This document shows, piece by piece, positions 1 through 6,042 of a DNA stretch of 10,889 bases (positions within the stretch are counted from its first letter, which is position 1; every line of letters begins with the position of its first letter). The notes under the pieces were generated by a model. It searched no databases and was not told where the DNA came from. It saw only the letters and a list, made by a program, of their open reading frames with translations. The stretch spans positions 1 to 10,889 of the forward strand of contig CABMPS010000052.1 of assembly GCA_902388545.1 (NCBI GenBank). Direction: 5' to 3'. The DNA is from an uncultured Collinsella sp. (GTDB lineage: Bacteria > Actinomycetota > Coriobacteriia > Coriobacteriales > Coriobacteriaceae). The translations under genes and the position numbers were made by a program.

Positions 1-59
1 GGCTCGGCGAGCGGCTGCTCGTCGAGCCCGGCGACGTCGTGGAAGGACGGCACGGGCAC
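1..59 (-). other. possible start of an unidentified gene at the window edge
   Basis: Reading leftward on the minus strand, a GTG at 59-57 opens a frame to the window edge that begins VPVPSFHDVAGLDEQPLAE. It shows strong GC preference at third codon positions. The fragment FHDVAGLDE resembles the stretch before the nucleotide-binding core of some AAA+ proteins, but it is far too short to assign. No convincing ribosome binding site precedes the GTG. The plus strand is also open here (from position 3, running to 284), so the strand is undecided. It would be the next gene downstream of the AAA/nuclease-like gene. I do not recognise it. Confidence 0.15.
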
Positions 60-109
60 GGTTCATTCGTCTGGCAGCGGTTAACAAGTAGCAGGAACCT
101 CATCGCCCC

Positions 110-1918
110 CTACAGCCGTTGGCACACTGCGGCCACACGCTGCCCGTCAAACCCGAATCCCCAGCGCATGCGGCCAACGCCGGGTCGTGGCACTCGAATC
201 TCGTCGATGCCGTTGCGCTCGATCTCGAGCAGTGCGTGCACCGCCAGCAGCTCCAGGCCCAGCGCGTCCACACCGGGGTCGTAAATCATGTTGATCGTTA
301 TCAGCGGGCGCTCGTCGAGCATGCCGATCGTGTCGGCCACATCGAACACATTACCCGTAGGGAATACCTGGATATCCCAGCGATCCGCGCCGCACGTTCG
401 TCTCGAGGCAGGATTGGCATAGCCCGGCAAGCCAAAACAGAGCCCCTGCAAGAGCAGGTGATATGGCAACGGCGCATCTGGGTCAGTCGCACCGATTCCC
501 GCATCTCCAAGTACACGGCCCAGCGCCCGCCTCACCGCATCCTCGTCCCCACGGCACAGCCCGTCGCGAAACGCGTCGATGTCTCGAACGTCCTCGGCAG
601 CGCACTCAAACCACTCAATTATTACCAAGCGCAGCACATAGCGAAGCTCGTTATTGGGCAGCCGCAGAGCGCGGCGCAGATCACCGTTTACCGGCTCCTC
701 GGTCATATCCGTCGTCAGAAAACCGGACAGGTACAGTGCCGTCCACGGGTCGTCGTCAGGCAAGGCATCTGGCCCCGCGGCGTCCAAACGAAGCGGAACC
801 TCAACGCATCCATGGGCTTCGAGCAAATCGAACAAGGCCGAAAGGCGGTCGAGATTCCACCCGGCAACTACCTCACTCAGGCAATCGGCATACCCATACA
901 GGTCGGCACGCATGGGCGGCGTGCAGCCACGGTCCAGAAAGCCGATCACACGCGCCGGACTCGAGCAATATGCCCCGCCAAACCGGTATCCCTCGAGCCA
1001 TTCACGCGCATCATCCAAGCATTCCTCGCATCCAGCATGGCTCAACAGAGCCCGAACCTCGGCATCTGAAAAGCCAAACCACCGGTCACACCATGTCGAG
1101 AGCGGCGTCGCCAGGCGATACGAGCAACTGCGCGCAGATAGCGCTGCCTCGGCAGGGCCGGGACACTCCCCCATCATGCACGCCAGTCGCAACGAATCGC
1201 CCGCAGCGGCAATGGCATCGAACAGCACGCGACCGAGTCGCTCCGTCAAACCGGCGCCGCGATTGTCCGTCGCGCCCACATAGCCCAACCACGCCACGTC
1301 GTACCCGTCAACAAGCAATACAACCTGTTCATCGCAGGCCATCTCCAGCAACTCAATAAGCACACCGAGCACCAAGCCAATCTCGTCCTCGCTTGCCACG
1401 CCACGCGCAACGCGCTCGATGTGGCGCAGCTTGCCTCGAGGCAAATCAGGAGCTTCCAGATATGCCAACAGCCGAGCGCACTCGCCCATAAACGCATCAC
1501 GCACCACACCGGTAACAGTGGCGCCACGCCTCGCAGCGCCAGAAAAATCCAGCGATATCACCGGATAGCACGCGCACTCATCCCGATAGCGCCCACCGCC
1601 CGCATCCCAAATCTGAGCATCGGCAAACAAACTCCGACCAGCACGATCGACCGCAGGACCGACCGCGGGACGCTCCAGAAAAGCCCTGAGCATCGACAGA
1701 TTCATGCTCTTGCCAAAACCCTTGGGCCGGCAGCACACCACGACGGACGCGTCGCAATCTAGCACATCGGCAATAAACATGGTCTTGTCGACCAGAACAC
1801 ATCGGTTTATGGCCTCTGCAAAATCATGCACGTCGACCGGTAGCCGCCCATCATCCAAACGATTGAGCAACTGTACACCAACGTTGGTGCCCGCACCATA
1901 AATCGCCTGTTCAGACAC
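110..1918 (-). CDS. AAA-ATPase-like / PD-(D/E)XK nuclease-like family protein (DUF1703 type), motifs degenerate
   Basis: A 602-residue protein from a GTG start. Its layout matches the large family with an N-terminal AAA-ATPase-like domain and a C-terminal PD-(D/E)XK nuclease-like domain, common in multiple copies in gut bacteria and of unknown function. Visible landmarks are the family lead-in LPVDVHDF with VDKT (about residues 43-46), a Walker A-like RPKGFGKSMN (64-73), a Walker B-like strand VVLLVDGYD ending near 207, a GFSDAEV segment, and GYRFG. The C-terminal domain keeps ADRWDIQVF (D515), as in the usual GxxDI strand. Where relatives carry an E-x-K motif this one reads ITIN (540-543). 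Walker B reads D-G-Y-D where relatives usually have D-E-Y-D. The protein may therefore be catalytically dead or diverged. The GTG start was chosen for its AAGGGAG site 8 nt upstream and a TACAAT box just before it. An in-frame ATG at 2089 lies inside the neighbour's terminator. Family call is fairly sure; function is unknown. Confidence 0.75.
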   Translation of the reverse strand: MSEQAIYGAGTNVGVQLLNRLDDGRLPVDVHDFAEAINRCVLVDKTMFIADVLDCDASVVVCCRPKGFGKSMNLSMLRAFLERPAVGPAVDRAGRSLFADAQIWDAGGGRYRDECACYPVISLDFSGAARRGATVTGVVRDAFMGECARLLAYLEAPDLPRGKLRHIERVARGVASEDEIGLVLGVLIELLEMACDEQVVLLVDGYDVAWLGYVGATDNRGAGLTERLGRVLFDAIAAAGDSLRLACMMGECPGPAEAALSARSCSYRLATPLSTWCDRWFGFSDAEVRALLSHAGCEECLDDAREWLEGYRFGGAYCSSPARVIGFLDRGCTPPMRADLYGYADCLSEVVAGWNLDRLSALFDLLEAHGCVEVPLRLDAAGPDALPDDDPWTALYLSGFLTTDMTEEPVNGDLRRALRLPNNELRYVLRLVIIEWFECAAEDVRDIDAFRDGLCRGDEDAVRRALGRVLGDAGIGATDPDAPLPYHLLLQGLCFGLPGYANPASRRTCGADRWDIQVFPTGNVFDVADTIGMLDERPLITINMIYDPGVDALGLELLAVHALLEIERNGIDEIRVPRPGVGRMRWGFGFDGQRVAAVCQRL

Positions 1919-1926
1919 CGTAGCTT

Positions 1927-1933
1927 CTCCCTT
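1927..1933 (-). promoter_or_regulatory. Shine-Dalgarno deciding the GTG start at 1918
   Basis: AAGGGAG on the minus strand lies 8 nt before GTG 1918-1916. The in-frame ATG at 1969 has only a distant GGAGA, and the ATG at 2089 has none, so the GTG is the best-supported start. Confidence 0.6.
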
Positions 1934-1951
1934 AAACGCAACACGATGCCC

Positions 1952-1957
1952 ATTGTA
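1952..1957 (-). promoter_or_regulatory. candidate -10 box for the AAA/nuclease-like gene
   Basis: TACAAT on the minus strand matches TATAAT at five of six positions. Transcription would start near 1945, giving a short leader that contains the ribosome site. The -35 is poor: TTGATG sits 14 nt upstream and CGTTGA 16 nt upstream. This is a prediction from sequence only. Confidence 0.35.
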
Positions 1958-2052
1958 CCGAGCAGCCATAGCATCAACGTTATCTCCGCGCAAACGTTTC
2001 GGGCAACGGTAGCAACAGATACCCCAAAGGAACGCAATAAATCGTTGCACAA

Positions 2053-2089
2053 CAAAAATGGGGCCCGATGCAAACGCACCGAGCCCCAT
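2053..2089 (-). terminator. intrinsic terminator of the cell-wall protein gene
   Basis: On the minus strand, ATGGGGC (2089-2083) pairs with GCCCCAT (2064-2058). Inside, CGGTGC pairs with GCATCG around a GTTT loop, so the stem is nearly continuous. A T-rich run TTTTTG follows. It lies about 30 nt past the stop codon at 2120 and insulates the AAA/nuclease-like gene from read-through. Confidence 0.88.
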
Positions 2090-2119
2090 CCAAAACTCTT
2101 ATAAAAACGACTCAAAAGG

Positions 2120-3745
2120 CTACTCTTCGGAGCCATCCTCGCCGGTAGCCTTGTTCTGCTGGTCGAGCTTATGCTTGCCGCTCACGATAGACGTGGCACC
2201 CAGTGTGGCCAAGCTCGCGCTGGCAAGGCTTGCCATAACGATGAGGTCGCCCGTCTTGGGCATGTTGCCACCCGAAGACTTGGACGTCGTGGTCGTGGTG
2301 GTAGTCGTCGAGGTCGTAACGACGTTCTTCTCGTCGTCCTCCTTAGGATCAGCTTTGGCCCGCTTAGCGTCACCGTCCTTATGCTCAGCTTTTGCCTGCT
2401 TAGCGCCATCATCAGTCGAAGCCTCGCCGACCGTCTCGGATTTAGAAGCCTCGCCAGAAACATTCTCATCAGAGGGCGAGCCGCTCGTAATACCGGCTGT
2501 CAGAGAGCCCAGCACGGATCCAAGCTGCTCACCAACGGAGGGCTTGTTCTCGGTGGAAGAACTGCCCGCATCGGAACCCTTGCTCGAACCACCCTCAGAA
2601 GCATCGGAGCCAGAACCGTTAGAGGAGCCATCATCGGCAGAGGAGCCACCGGAGCCGTTGGAAGTTCCCGCATCGGTGGAGCCAGAAGTATCGCCGGCCG
2701 CAGCGCCACCAGAAGTTGCTCCACCGTTACCGGCATCATCGCTGCCCGTACCGGTCGAGGGCGTATCCGTATCGCCGCTATCGCCCGCATCGCCATCGGC
2801 ATCAGGCGTTGGTGCAGCGGGGGCGGCCGGCGCCATGCTCGGGCCGGGCGCCGGCGTGGGTTCAGGCTCCACAGGCGTTGCCGCGGCAGCCTCGTCCTCG
2901 GCGATATAGACCAAGCAGTCCTTGAGCTCGTTGCGATAGCGGTTCTTCCAGCCCTCGTGGTACTGGGGCTGGCTCGAGTACTTCTTCGCAACGTTATTGA
3001 CCACGCTATCAGACAGCGCCGTCACAAACTCGCGGTCGGTCATGCTGCTGGAAAGATTCGCCCAACGGAAAAAGTCCTGGCAGCCACCGGTGCCGCACAT
3101 GTTGGTGATGCTCCACACCATGCCCTTGACGCAATCGGCGCGCCCGGAAATGTCAATGCCCAAAGCGTTCTTAAGCCACGACTCCGTCACCGCATAGTAC
3201 GAGTTGTACGCGTATGCATCCTGCAGAGCAGAGAACTCAGCCGGATCGGTGTTATACGCACCCAGGAAGGCCTCTTGCGCAATGCGGCCCAGCTCGGTGA
3301 GCTGTCCGTTCGCATACATGGGGTTGTTCGCGTTAGAAATCTCACCGCCGCGATCGATCGCGTCCTTGAGCATGCTGTACTTAGCAGAATCGTAGTTGTA
3401 GACCTGCCTCATAAACGGAATGAGCGACCACCGGCGGTCAAACTGGTAATAGCCCAGCGCGTTATAGCCATCGCCATACGAAAAGCCCTGGTTATAATTA
3501 CCGTGGCTCTCATATTTGGTGAAGTACTTCATCTCGTCGGTCACGTTGACAAACGAAACGCCCTGGACCGACCTCAGCACGCCCGAGAAGGACTGCTGGG
3601 TGTAAAGGCCCTTATCGATATCGGTGGCATCCGAGGCGACGCCCGGCGTGGGCTCCTCGGCCATAGCGGTCGCGGGCGCGGCAACGGCGCCAAACGAAAG
3701 CGCCAGCGTCAGACCGGCGACAATAGCAGAATGCTTGGGCTGCAT
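2120..3745 (-). CDS. secreted, sortase-anchored cell-wall protein with lysozyme-like N-terminal domain
   Basis: A 541-residue surface protein. It starts MQPKHSAIVAGLTLALS, a signal peptide with probable cleavage after ATAMA (about residue 29). A globular domain of roughly residues 45-290 contains KYESHGNYN (Glu79) and, about 20 residues on, ALGYYQF (96-102). This Glu-Ser ... GxxQ arrangement recalls lysozyme/lytic transglycosylase folds, so a muralytic role is plausible but inferred. Four cysteines in this domain could form disulfides. About 200 residues of Pro-, then Ser/Gly/Asp-, then Lys/Asp-rich low-complexity stalk follow, ending in a Thr run. The C-terminus has MPKTGD, a hydrophobic segment (LIVMASLASASLATLG), then SGKHK and a long polar tail. 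This is a sortase sorting signal with Met in place of Leu. The start was chosen because GGGAGG lies 4 nt upstream; an in-frame ATG at 3859 is unsupported. It appears monocistronic, with its own terminator. Confidence 0.82.
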   Translation of the reverse strand: MQPKHSAIVAGLTLALSFGAVAAPATAMAEEPTPGVASDATDIDKGLYTQQSFSGVLRSVQGVSFVNVTDEMKYFTKYESHGNYNQGFSYGDGYNALGYYQFDRRWSLIPFMRQVYNYDSAKYSMLKDAIDRGGEISNANNPMYANGQLTELGRIAQEAFLGAYNTDPAEFSALQDAYAYNSYYAVTESWLKNALGIDISGRADCVKGMVWSITNMCGTGGCQDFFRWANLSSSMTDREFVTALSDSVVNNVAKKYSSQPQYHEGWKNRYRNELKDCLVYIAEDEAAAATPVEPEPTPAPGPSMAPAAPAAPTPDADGDAGDSGDTDTPSTGTGSDDAGNGGATSGGAAAGDTSGSTDAGTSNGSGGSSADDGSSNGSGSDASEGGSSKGSDAGSSSTENKPSVGEQLGSVLGSLTAGITSGSPSDENVSGEASKSETVGEASTDDGAKQAKAEHKDGDAKRAKADPKEDDEKNVVTTSTTTTTTTTSKSSGGNMPKTGDLIVMASLASASLATLGATSIVSGKHKLDQQNKATGEDGSEE

Positions 3746-3749
3746 ACGT

Positions 3750-3755
3750 CCTCCC
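3750..3755 (-). promoter_or_regulatory. ribosome binding site deciding the wall-protein start
   Basis: GGGAGG on the minus strand lies 4 nt before ATG 3745. The signal peptide begins directly at this ATG, which excludes the longer upstream reading with 38 extra residues. Confidence 0.75.
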
Positions 3756-3813
3756 TGCATGAGTGTAGATAAAGTGCGGTTTGCAAAGATGGATTTAGTA
3801 TTGCAGCTCGCCC

Positions 3814-3829
3814 GTTGTTGCACAACAAC
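3814..3829 (-). promoter_or_regulatory. perfect 7-bp inverted repeat in the wall-protein promoter region
   Basis: GTTGTTG, two bases, then CAACAAC, about 70 nt upstream of the wall-protein start. On the minus strand its TTGTGC lies 17 nt before AATACT, a weak possible -35/-10 pair, so a bound protein could block the promoter. A 12-nt part (GTTGCACAACAA) recurs at 2044-2055 beside the terminator. Operator function is an inference. Confidence 0.3.
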
Positions 3830-3871
3830 CCCTCGGTAAACGGCAGCAACCCTCCGCAAAATTTTAAGGAA

Positions 3872-4291
3872 TTAAACAAACTGGTCGTCGGGCGCCAGCA
3901 GAAGCTCGCCGTAACGCTCCATCAACCCGTCTCTCAACTGACAGAAAGCGGGGATATAGACGTTCAAGATGCGCTGAATCAAATCTTGAGCGAGCTTATT
4001 GTCATAAATATGGACGTTCGTATTGCGGTCTCTGAGCATATCCAACCAGGCCGCCTCATCAATAAAGTCGTAGAATCGGTAGGCCTCCTTCAAGATGGCA
4101 CGAGGAGACCCCGACGCGGCGAGCGTGGCGCCCTCATACTCAAGCAGACGCTTAAGGAGCTTCCAGGTCAGTTCAAATTGAAGATTGAACTTATTAATCA
4201 ATCCACTCTGAACAAAATCATTGTTGAGATCCTGATTGGGCGCATCCTCAAGATTCGCCAAGGCGCTGGCAAAGTTCTCATATTTTTTCAT
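3872..4291 (-). CDS. hepT: HEPN-domain toxin / nucleotidyltransferase substrate-binding protein (HepT / HI0074-like)
   Basis: A 139-residue, mostly helical protein of the HI0074/HepT family, the partner of small nucleotidyltransferases in MntA-HepT type toxin-antitoxin modules. The hallmark is RNTNVHIY, an R-x4-H-x-Y motif (Arg89, His94, Tyr96). In characterised HepT proteins this is the RNase active site, and the nearby Tyr is the residue adenylylated by MntA. Family-typical NKFNLQFELTWKLLK lies near 33-47. The start overlaps the end of the nucleotidyltransferase gene by 14 nt, suggesting translational coupling. The surrounding DNA is AT-rich (I count 39% GC over 4161-4260, against about 63% in a sample of sufC), which hints at acquisition by transfer. 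Whether it is an active toxin is not shown by sequence alone. No clear terminator follows. Confidence 0.87.
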   Translation of the reverse strand: MKKYENFASALANLEDAPNQDLNNDFVQSGLINKFNLQFELTWKLLKRLLEYEGATLAASGSPRAILKEAYRFYDFIDEAAWLDMLRDRNTNVHIYDNKLAQDLIQRILNVYIPAFCQLRDGLMERYGELLLAPDDQFV

Positions 4292-4565
4292 ACAGAATCA
4301 CACCATCCCTGGCAATTTCATCGAGCAATTGCTGCGATAAGGACTCGTCGAGATTGACGACATCTACATCCAAAAGAGTATCAAGACGCTCCTCGATCAA
4401 ATATGAGAAACGGCCGAAATCCCGGCAACCCGCTACGGCAATATCAATATCGCTCTTAGGCAAGTTGTCGCCTCGAGCGCGGGAACCAAACAGCACAACC
4501 TTATCGGCGTCACATTCCCGAGCAAAAACTTCAATTTGCTTGTACACCTTGTCGAGAGATGCCAT
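4278..4565 (-). CDS. mntA: minimal nucleotidyltransferase antitoxin (MntA / HI0073-like)
   Basis: A 95-residue single-domain nucleotidyltransferase. It carries the family motif G-S-x10-D-x-D in full: Gly27-Ser28, Asp39 and Asp41 (GSRARGDNLPKSDIDIAV). A likely third acidic ligand is Asp68 in LLDVDVV. Known MntA enzymes neutralise the HepT RNase by adding AMP units to a tyrosine beside its active site. All residues needed for that chemistry appear present. The gene starts 8 nt after the rrf2 stop codon, and AGGA of its ribosome site overlaps that stop. The three genes are therefore probably one transcript, which would place the antitoxin and toxin under the Fe-S regulator's promoter. It overlaps the downstream toxin gene by 14 nt. 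Confidence 0.88.
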   Translation of the reverse strand: MASLDKVYKQIEVFARECDADKVVLFGSRARGDNLPKSDIDIAVAGCRDFGRFSYLIEERLDTLLDVDVVNLDESLSQQLLDEIARDGVILYEKI

Positions 4566-4573
4566 CTGCAGTC

Positions 4574-5005
4574 CTACAGCTTAATGTCAAAGTTGATCTC
4601 GGGGACGGCAGCTAGGTCGGCCAACGTCACGCCATCGACGTACTTTTCGATCACGTCGTCCAGCCCGCGCCAGAACTTGACGGTCGAGCAAAGGTCACTG
4701 CGGGTACAGCTGTTATCGATGCCATCGCACGCCACCGGGGCCGTGCTGCCCTCAACGGCACGCAGGATGTCGCCGGCGCGCACCTCGGCCGGGTCCTTGG
4801 CCATCATGTAGCCGCCGCCCTTGCCGCGCACACTCTTAAGCAGGCCCGCCTTCATAAGCGGACGAACCAGCTGCTCCAGATACTTTTGTGAGATATGCTC
4901 GCGGTCGGCGACCTCGCGAAGGGCAATCTTGCCCTCGGCGTCACCAAGCGCCGCGATATAGATCATCAGTCGGAGGGCATAGCGGCCCTTGGAAGAAATG
5001 AGCAT
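4574..5005 (-). CDS. Rrf2/IscR-family transcriptional regulator
   Basis: A 143-residue Rrf2-family regulator divergent from the suf operon, and so its likely controller. The N-terminal winged helix-turn-helix begins MLISSKGRYALRLMIYIA and includes the recognition region HISQKYLEQLVRPLMKAGLLKSVRGKGGGY (about 38-66). Then come the family's DILRAVEG and a cysteine cluster Cys93, Cys100, Cys106, followed by the FW...TLADL tail. Three cysteines in this loop are the expected 2Fe-2S ligands of IscR-type sensors, so it probably senses Fe-S status. Spacing is C-x6-C-x5-C, against x5/x5 in E. coli IscR. The start at 5005 is set by GGGAGGG 5 nt upstream. A longer reading from 5083 would run through the 31-bp repeat element and is unlikely. 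Two copies of that element lie just upstream, so autoregulation is plausible. Two small genes follow closely, probably in the same transcript. Confidence 0.9.
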   Translation of the reverse strand: MLISSKGRYALRLMIYIAALGDAEGKIALREVADREHISQKYLEQLVRPLMKAGLLKSVRGKGGGYMMAKDPAEVRAGDILRAVEGSTAPVACDGIDNSCTRSDLCSTVKFWRGLDDVIEKYVDGVTLADLAAVPEINFDIKL

Positions 5006-5010
5006 ACCTA

Positions 5011-5017
5011 CCCTCCC
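5011..5017 (-). promoter_or_regulatory. ribosome binding site deciding the rrf2 start
   Basis: GGGAGGG on the minus strand, 5 nt before ATG 5005. The Rrf2 family N-terminus MLISSKGRYAL begins exactly there. Confidence 0.8.
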
Positions 5018-5025
5018 ATCGCATC

Positions 5026-5056
5026 TGGGACAACATAACCAGGTTTGTTTGTCCCA
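5026..5056. repeat. 31-bp inverted-repeat element, copy A
   Basis: The arms are TGGGACAA and TTGTCCCA with 15 nt between. The centre holds AACC-A-GGTT, an inner palindrome on the same axis. It lies 10 nt upstream of the rrf2 ribosome site, inside the rrf2 leader/promoter. Copies B and C have the same length and arm spacing. After the right arm it continues AAATCTTAAG, as copy C does. Probable operator or REP-like palindrome. Confidence 0.8.
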
Positions 5057-5069
5057 AATCTTAAGTAAG

Positions 5070-5100
5070 TGGGACAAACACAACAGGTTATTTTGTCCCA
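5070..5100. repeat. 31-bp inverted-repeat element, copy B
   Basis: Same arms as copy A (TGGGACAA / TTGTCCCA) and same 31-bp length, with 13 nt between the two copies (44 nt start to start, about four helical turns). The shared centre includes CAGGTT at the same offset as in copy A. Located mid-way in the rrf2-sufC divergent region, it could act on both promoters. It lacks the AAATCTTAAG tail of copies A and C. Confidence 0.8.
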
Positions 5101-5121
5101 GAATTTGAAAAGTCGAGTGGA

Positions 5122-5145
5122 TTAGTCGGGTTTTCCCTTGACTAA
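5122..5145. promoter_or_regulatory. inverted repeat TTAGTC ... GACTAA upstream of sufC
   Basis: TTAGTC (5122-5127) and GACTAA (5140-5145) are 6-bp inverted arms separated by 12 nt. The right arm overlaps the predicted sufC -35 box (TTGACT, 5138-5143). GACT/AGTC half-sites occur in E. coli IscR type 1 sites, but there they face inward (GACT ... AGTC), whereas here the order is reversed. It may be a second regulator site or coincidence. Confidence 0.3.
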
Positions 5146-5165
5146 CGCCGAACCCATAGTAACTT
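5138..5165 (+). promoter_or_regulatory. candidate suf operon promoter
   Basis: TTGACT (5138-5143) matches the -35 consensus at five of six positions. A weak -10, TAACTT (5160-5165), follows after a 16-nt spacer. Transcription would start near 5172, about 58 nt before the sufC ATG. The poor -10 would suit an activated or repressible promoter. Predicted only. Confidence 0.35.
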
Positions 5166-5216
5166 TATTCCGAGAAGATTCCTAGGGTTTAGCACACCTA
5201 TGAGTACACCATATAC

Positions 5217-5224
5217 AGAGAGGG
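5217..5224 (+). promoter_or_regulatory. ribosome binding site deciding the sufC start
   Basis: AGAGAGGG lies 5 nt before ATG 5230. The alternative in-frame ATG at 5200 has only AGGG about 11 nt upstream and would add ten residues not typical of SufC. Confidence 0.6.
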
Positions 5225-5229
5225 ACAGC

Positions 5230-6030
5230 ATGAGCGCAAATCCGCTGCTTTCCATCGAAGGTCTGACCGCCTCCGTGGACGAGAAGACCATCCTCCACAA
5301 CGTCAACCTCAACGTCGCCGCCGGCGAGACCCACGTGCTGATGGGCCCCAACGGCGCCGGCAAGTCCACCCTCGGCCACCTGGTCATGGGCGACCCCGTC
5401 TACACGGTCAACGACGGACGTATCGTCTTTGACGGCCAGGACATCACCGAGCTCACCACCGACAAGCGTTCGCGCGCCGGCCTGTTTCTGAGCTTCCAGG
5501 CCCCGGTCGAGATCCCGGGCGTGCCGCTGTCGAGCTTTTTGCGCGCCAGCATCGCCGGCCGCCCCGGCCTGGAGATGAAGGGCAAGGAGTTCCGCCGCCG
5601 CGTGAAGGAGCTCGCGGCCGAGCTCAACATGGATACCGCCTACCTCAACCGCGAGCTGGGCGTAGGCTTCTCGGGCGGCGAGAAGAAGAAGGTCGAGATG
5701 CCCCAGCTTATGCTGCTGCAGCCCAAGCTCGCCATCCTCGACGAGACCGACTCGGGCCTGGACGTCGACGCGCTTTCCACCGTCAGCCACGGCATGGACG
5801 CCTACCGCAAGAGCTGCGACGGCTCCATGCTCATCATCACGCACAACACGCGCATCTTGGAGCACCTGGATGTCGACCGCGTCCACGTTATGGTCAAGGG
5901 CCACATCGTGCGCGAGGACGACGCCTCGCTCATCCCCTGGATCGACAAGAACGGCTTTGACACCTTCGAGCGCGAGGCCGCCGAGCAGCGCGCCCAGGCC
6001 GAGGCCGCCGCTGCCGGGCAGCAGGCGTAA
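5230..6030 (+). CDS. sufC: Fe-S cluster assembly ATPase SufC
   Basis: A 266-residue ABC-type ATPase that binds SufB and SufD in the cytosolic SufBCD scaffold and powers cluster assembly. All ATPase elements are present: Walker A GPNGAGKST (39-47), Q-loop Gln90 in LSFQAP, the SufC-type signature FSGGEKKK (147-154), Walker B LAILDETDSGLD with Asp171-Glu172, and the switch His205 in IITHNTR. There is no membrane segment, as expected for SufC. The C-terminal tail is rich in Ala, Gln and Glu. It is the first gene of the operon and is followed after 12 nt by sufB. The start at 5230 is preferred to 5200 on ribosome-site and family grounds. Identification is secure. Confidence 0.96.
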   Translation: MSANPLLSIEGLTASVDEKTILHNVNLNVAAGETHVLMGPNGAGKSTLGHLVMGDPVYTVNDGRIVFDGQDITELTTDKRSRAGLFLSFQAPVEIPGVPLSSFLRASIAGRPGLEMKGKEFRRRVKELAAELNMDTAYLNRELGVGFSGGEKKKVEMPQLMLLQPKLAILDETDSGLDVDALSTVSHGMDAYRKSCDGSMLIITHNTRILEHLDVDRVHVMVKGHIVREDDASLIPWIDKNGFDTFEREAAEQRAQAEAAAAGQQA

Positions 6031-6042
6031 AGGGGCGACGCA

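Noticed and set aside
119..1359. Plus-strand open frames opposite the AAA/nuclease-like gene
   Set aside because: The minus frame shows family motifs and a ribosome site; the plus translations are Arg/Pro/Thr-rich and unlike any family.
1919..2089. Extended N-terminus of the AAA/nuclease-like protein from ATG 2089 or 1969
   Set aside because: 2089 lies in the neighbouring terminator stem, and both ATGs are upstream of the predicted transcription start; GTG 1918 has the good ribosome site.
2281..2331. Thr-run in the wall protein as a possible slippage (phase-variable) repeat
   Set aside because: The threonine codons are mixed (ACG, ACC, ACT with a TCG), so there is no uniform repeat unit to slip.
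2171..3772. Long plus-strand open frames opposite the wall protein (also 2058-2909)
   Set aside because: They are shadows of the low-complexity stalk and its biased codons. The minus frame has a signal peptide, a sorting signal, a ribosome site and a terminator.
5006..5083. Extended N-terminus for the Rrf2 regulator
   Set aside because: It would translate repeat copy A, and the family's N-terminus and a strong ribosome site both point to 5005.
5026..5100. The two tandem elements as a small CRISPR array
   Set aside because: Only two units with a 13-nt gap, the unit is itself an inverted repeat, and no cas genes are present.
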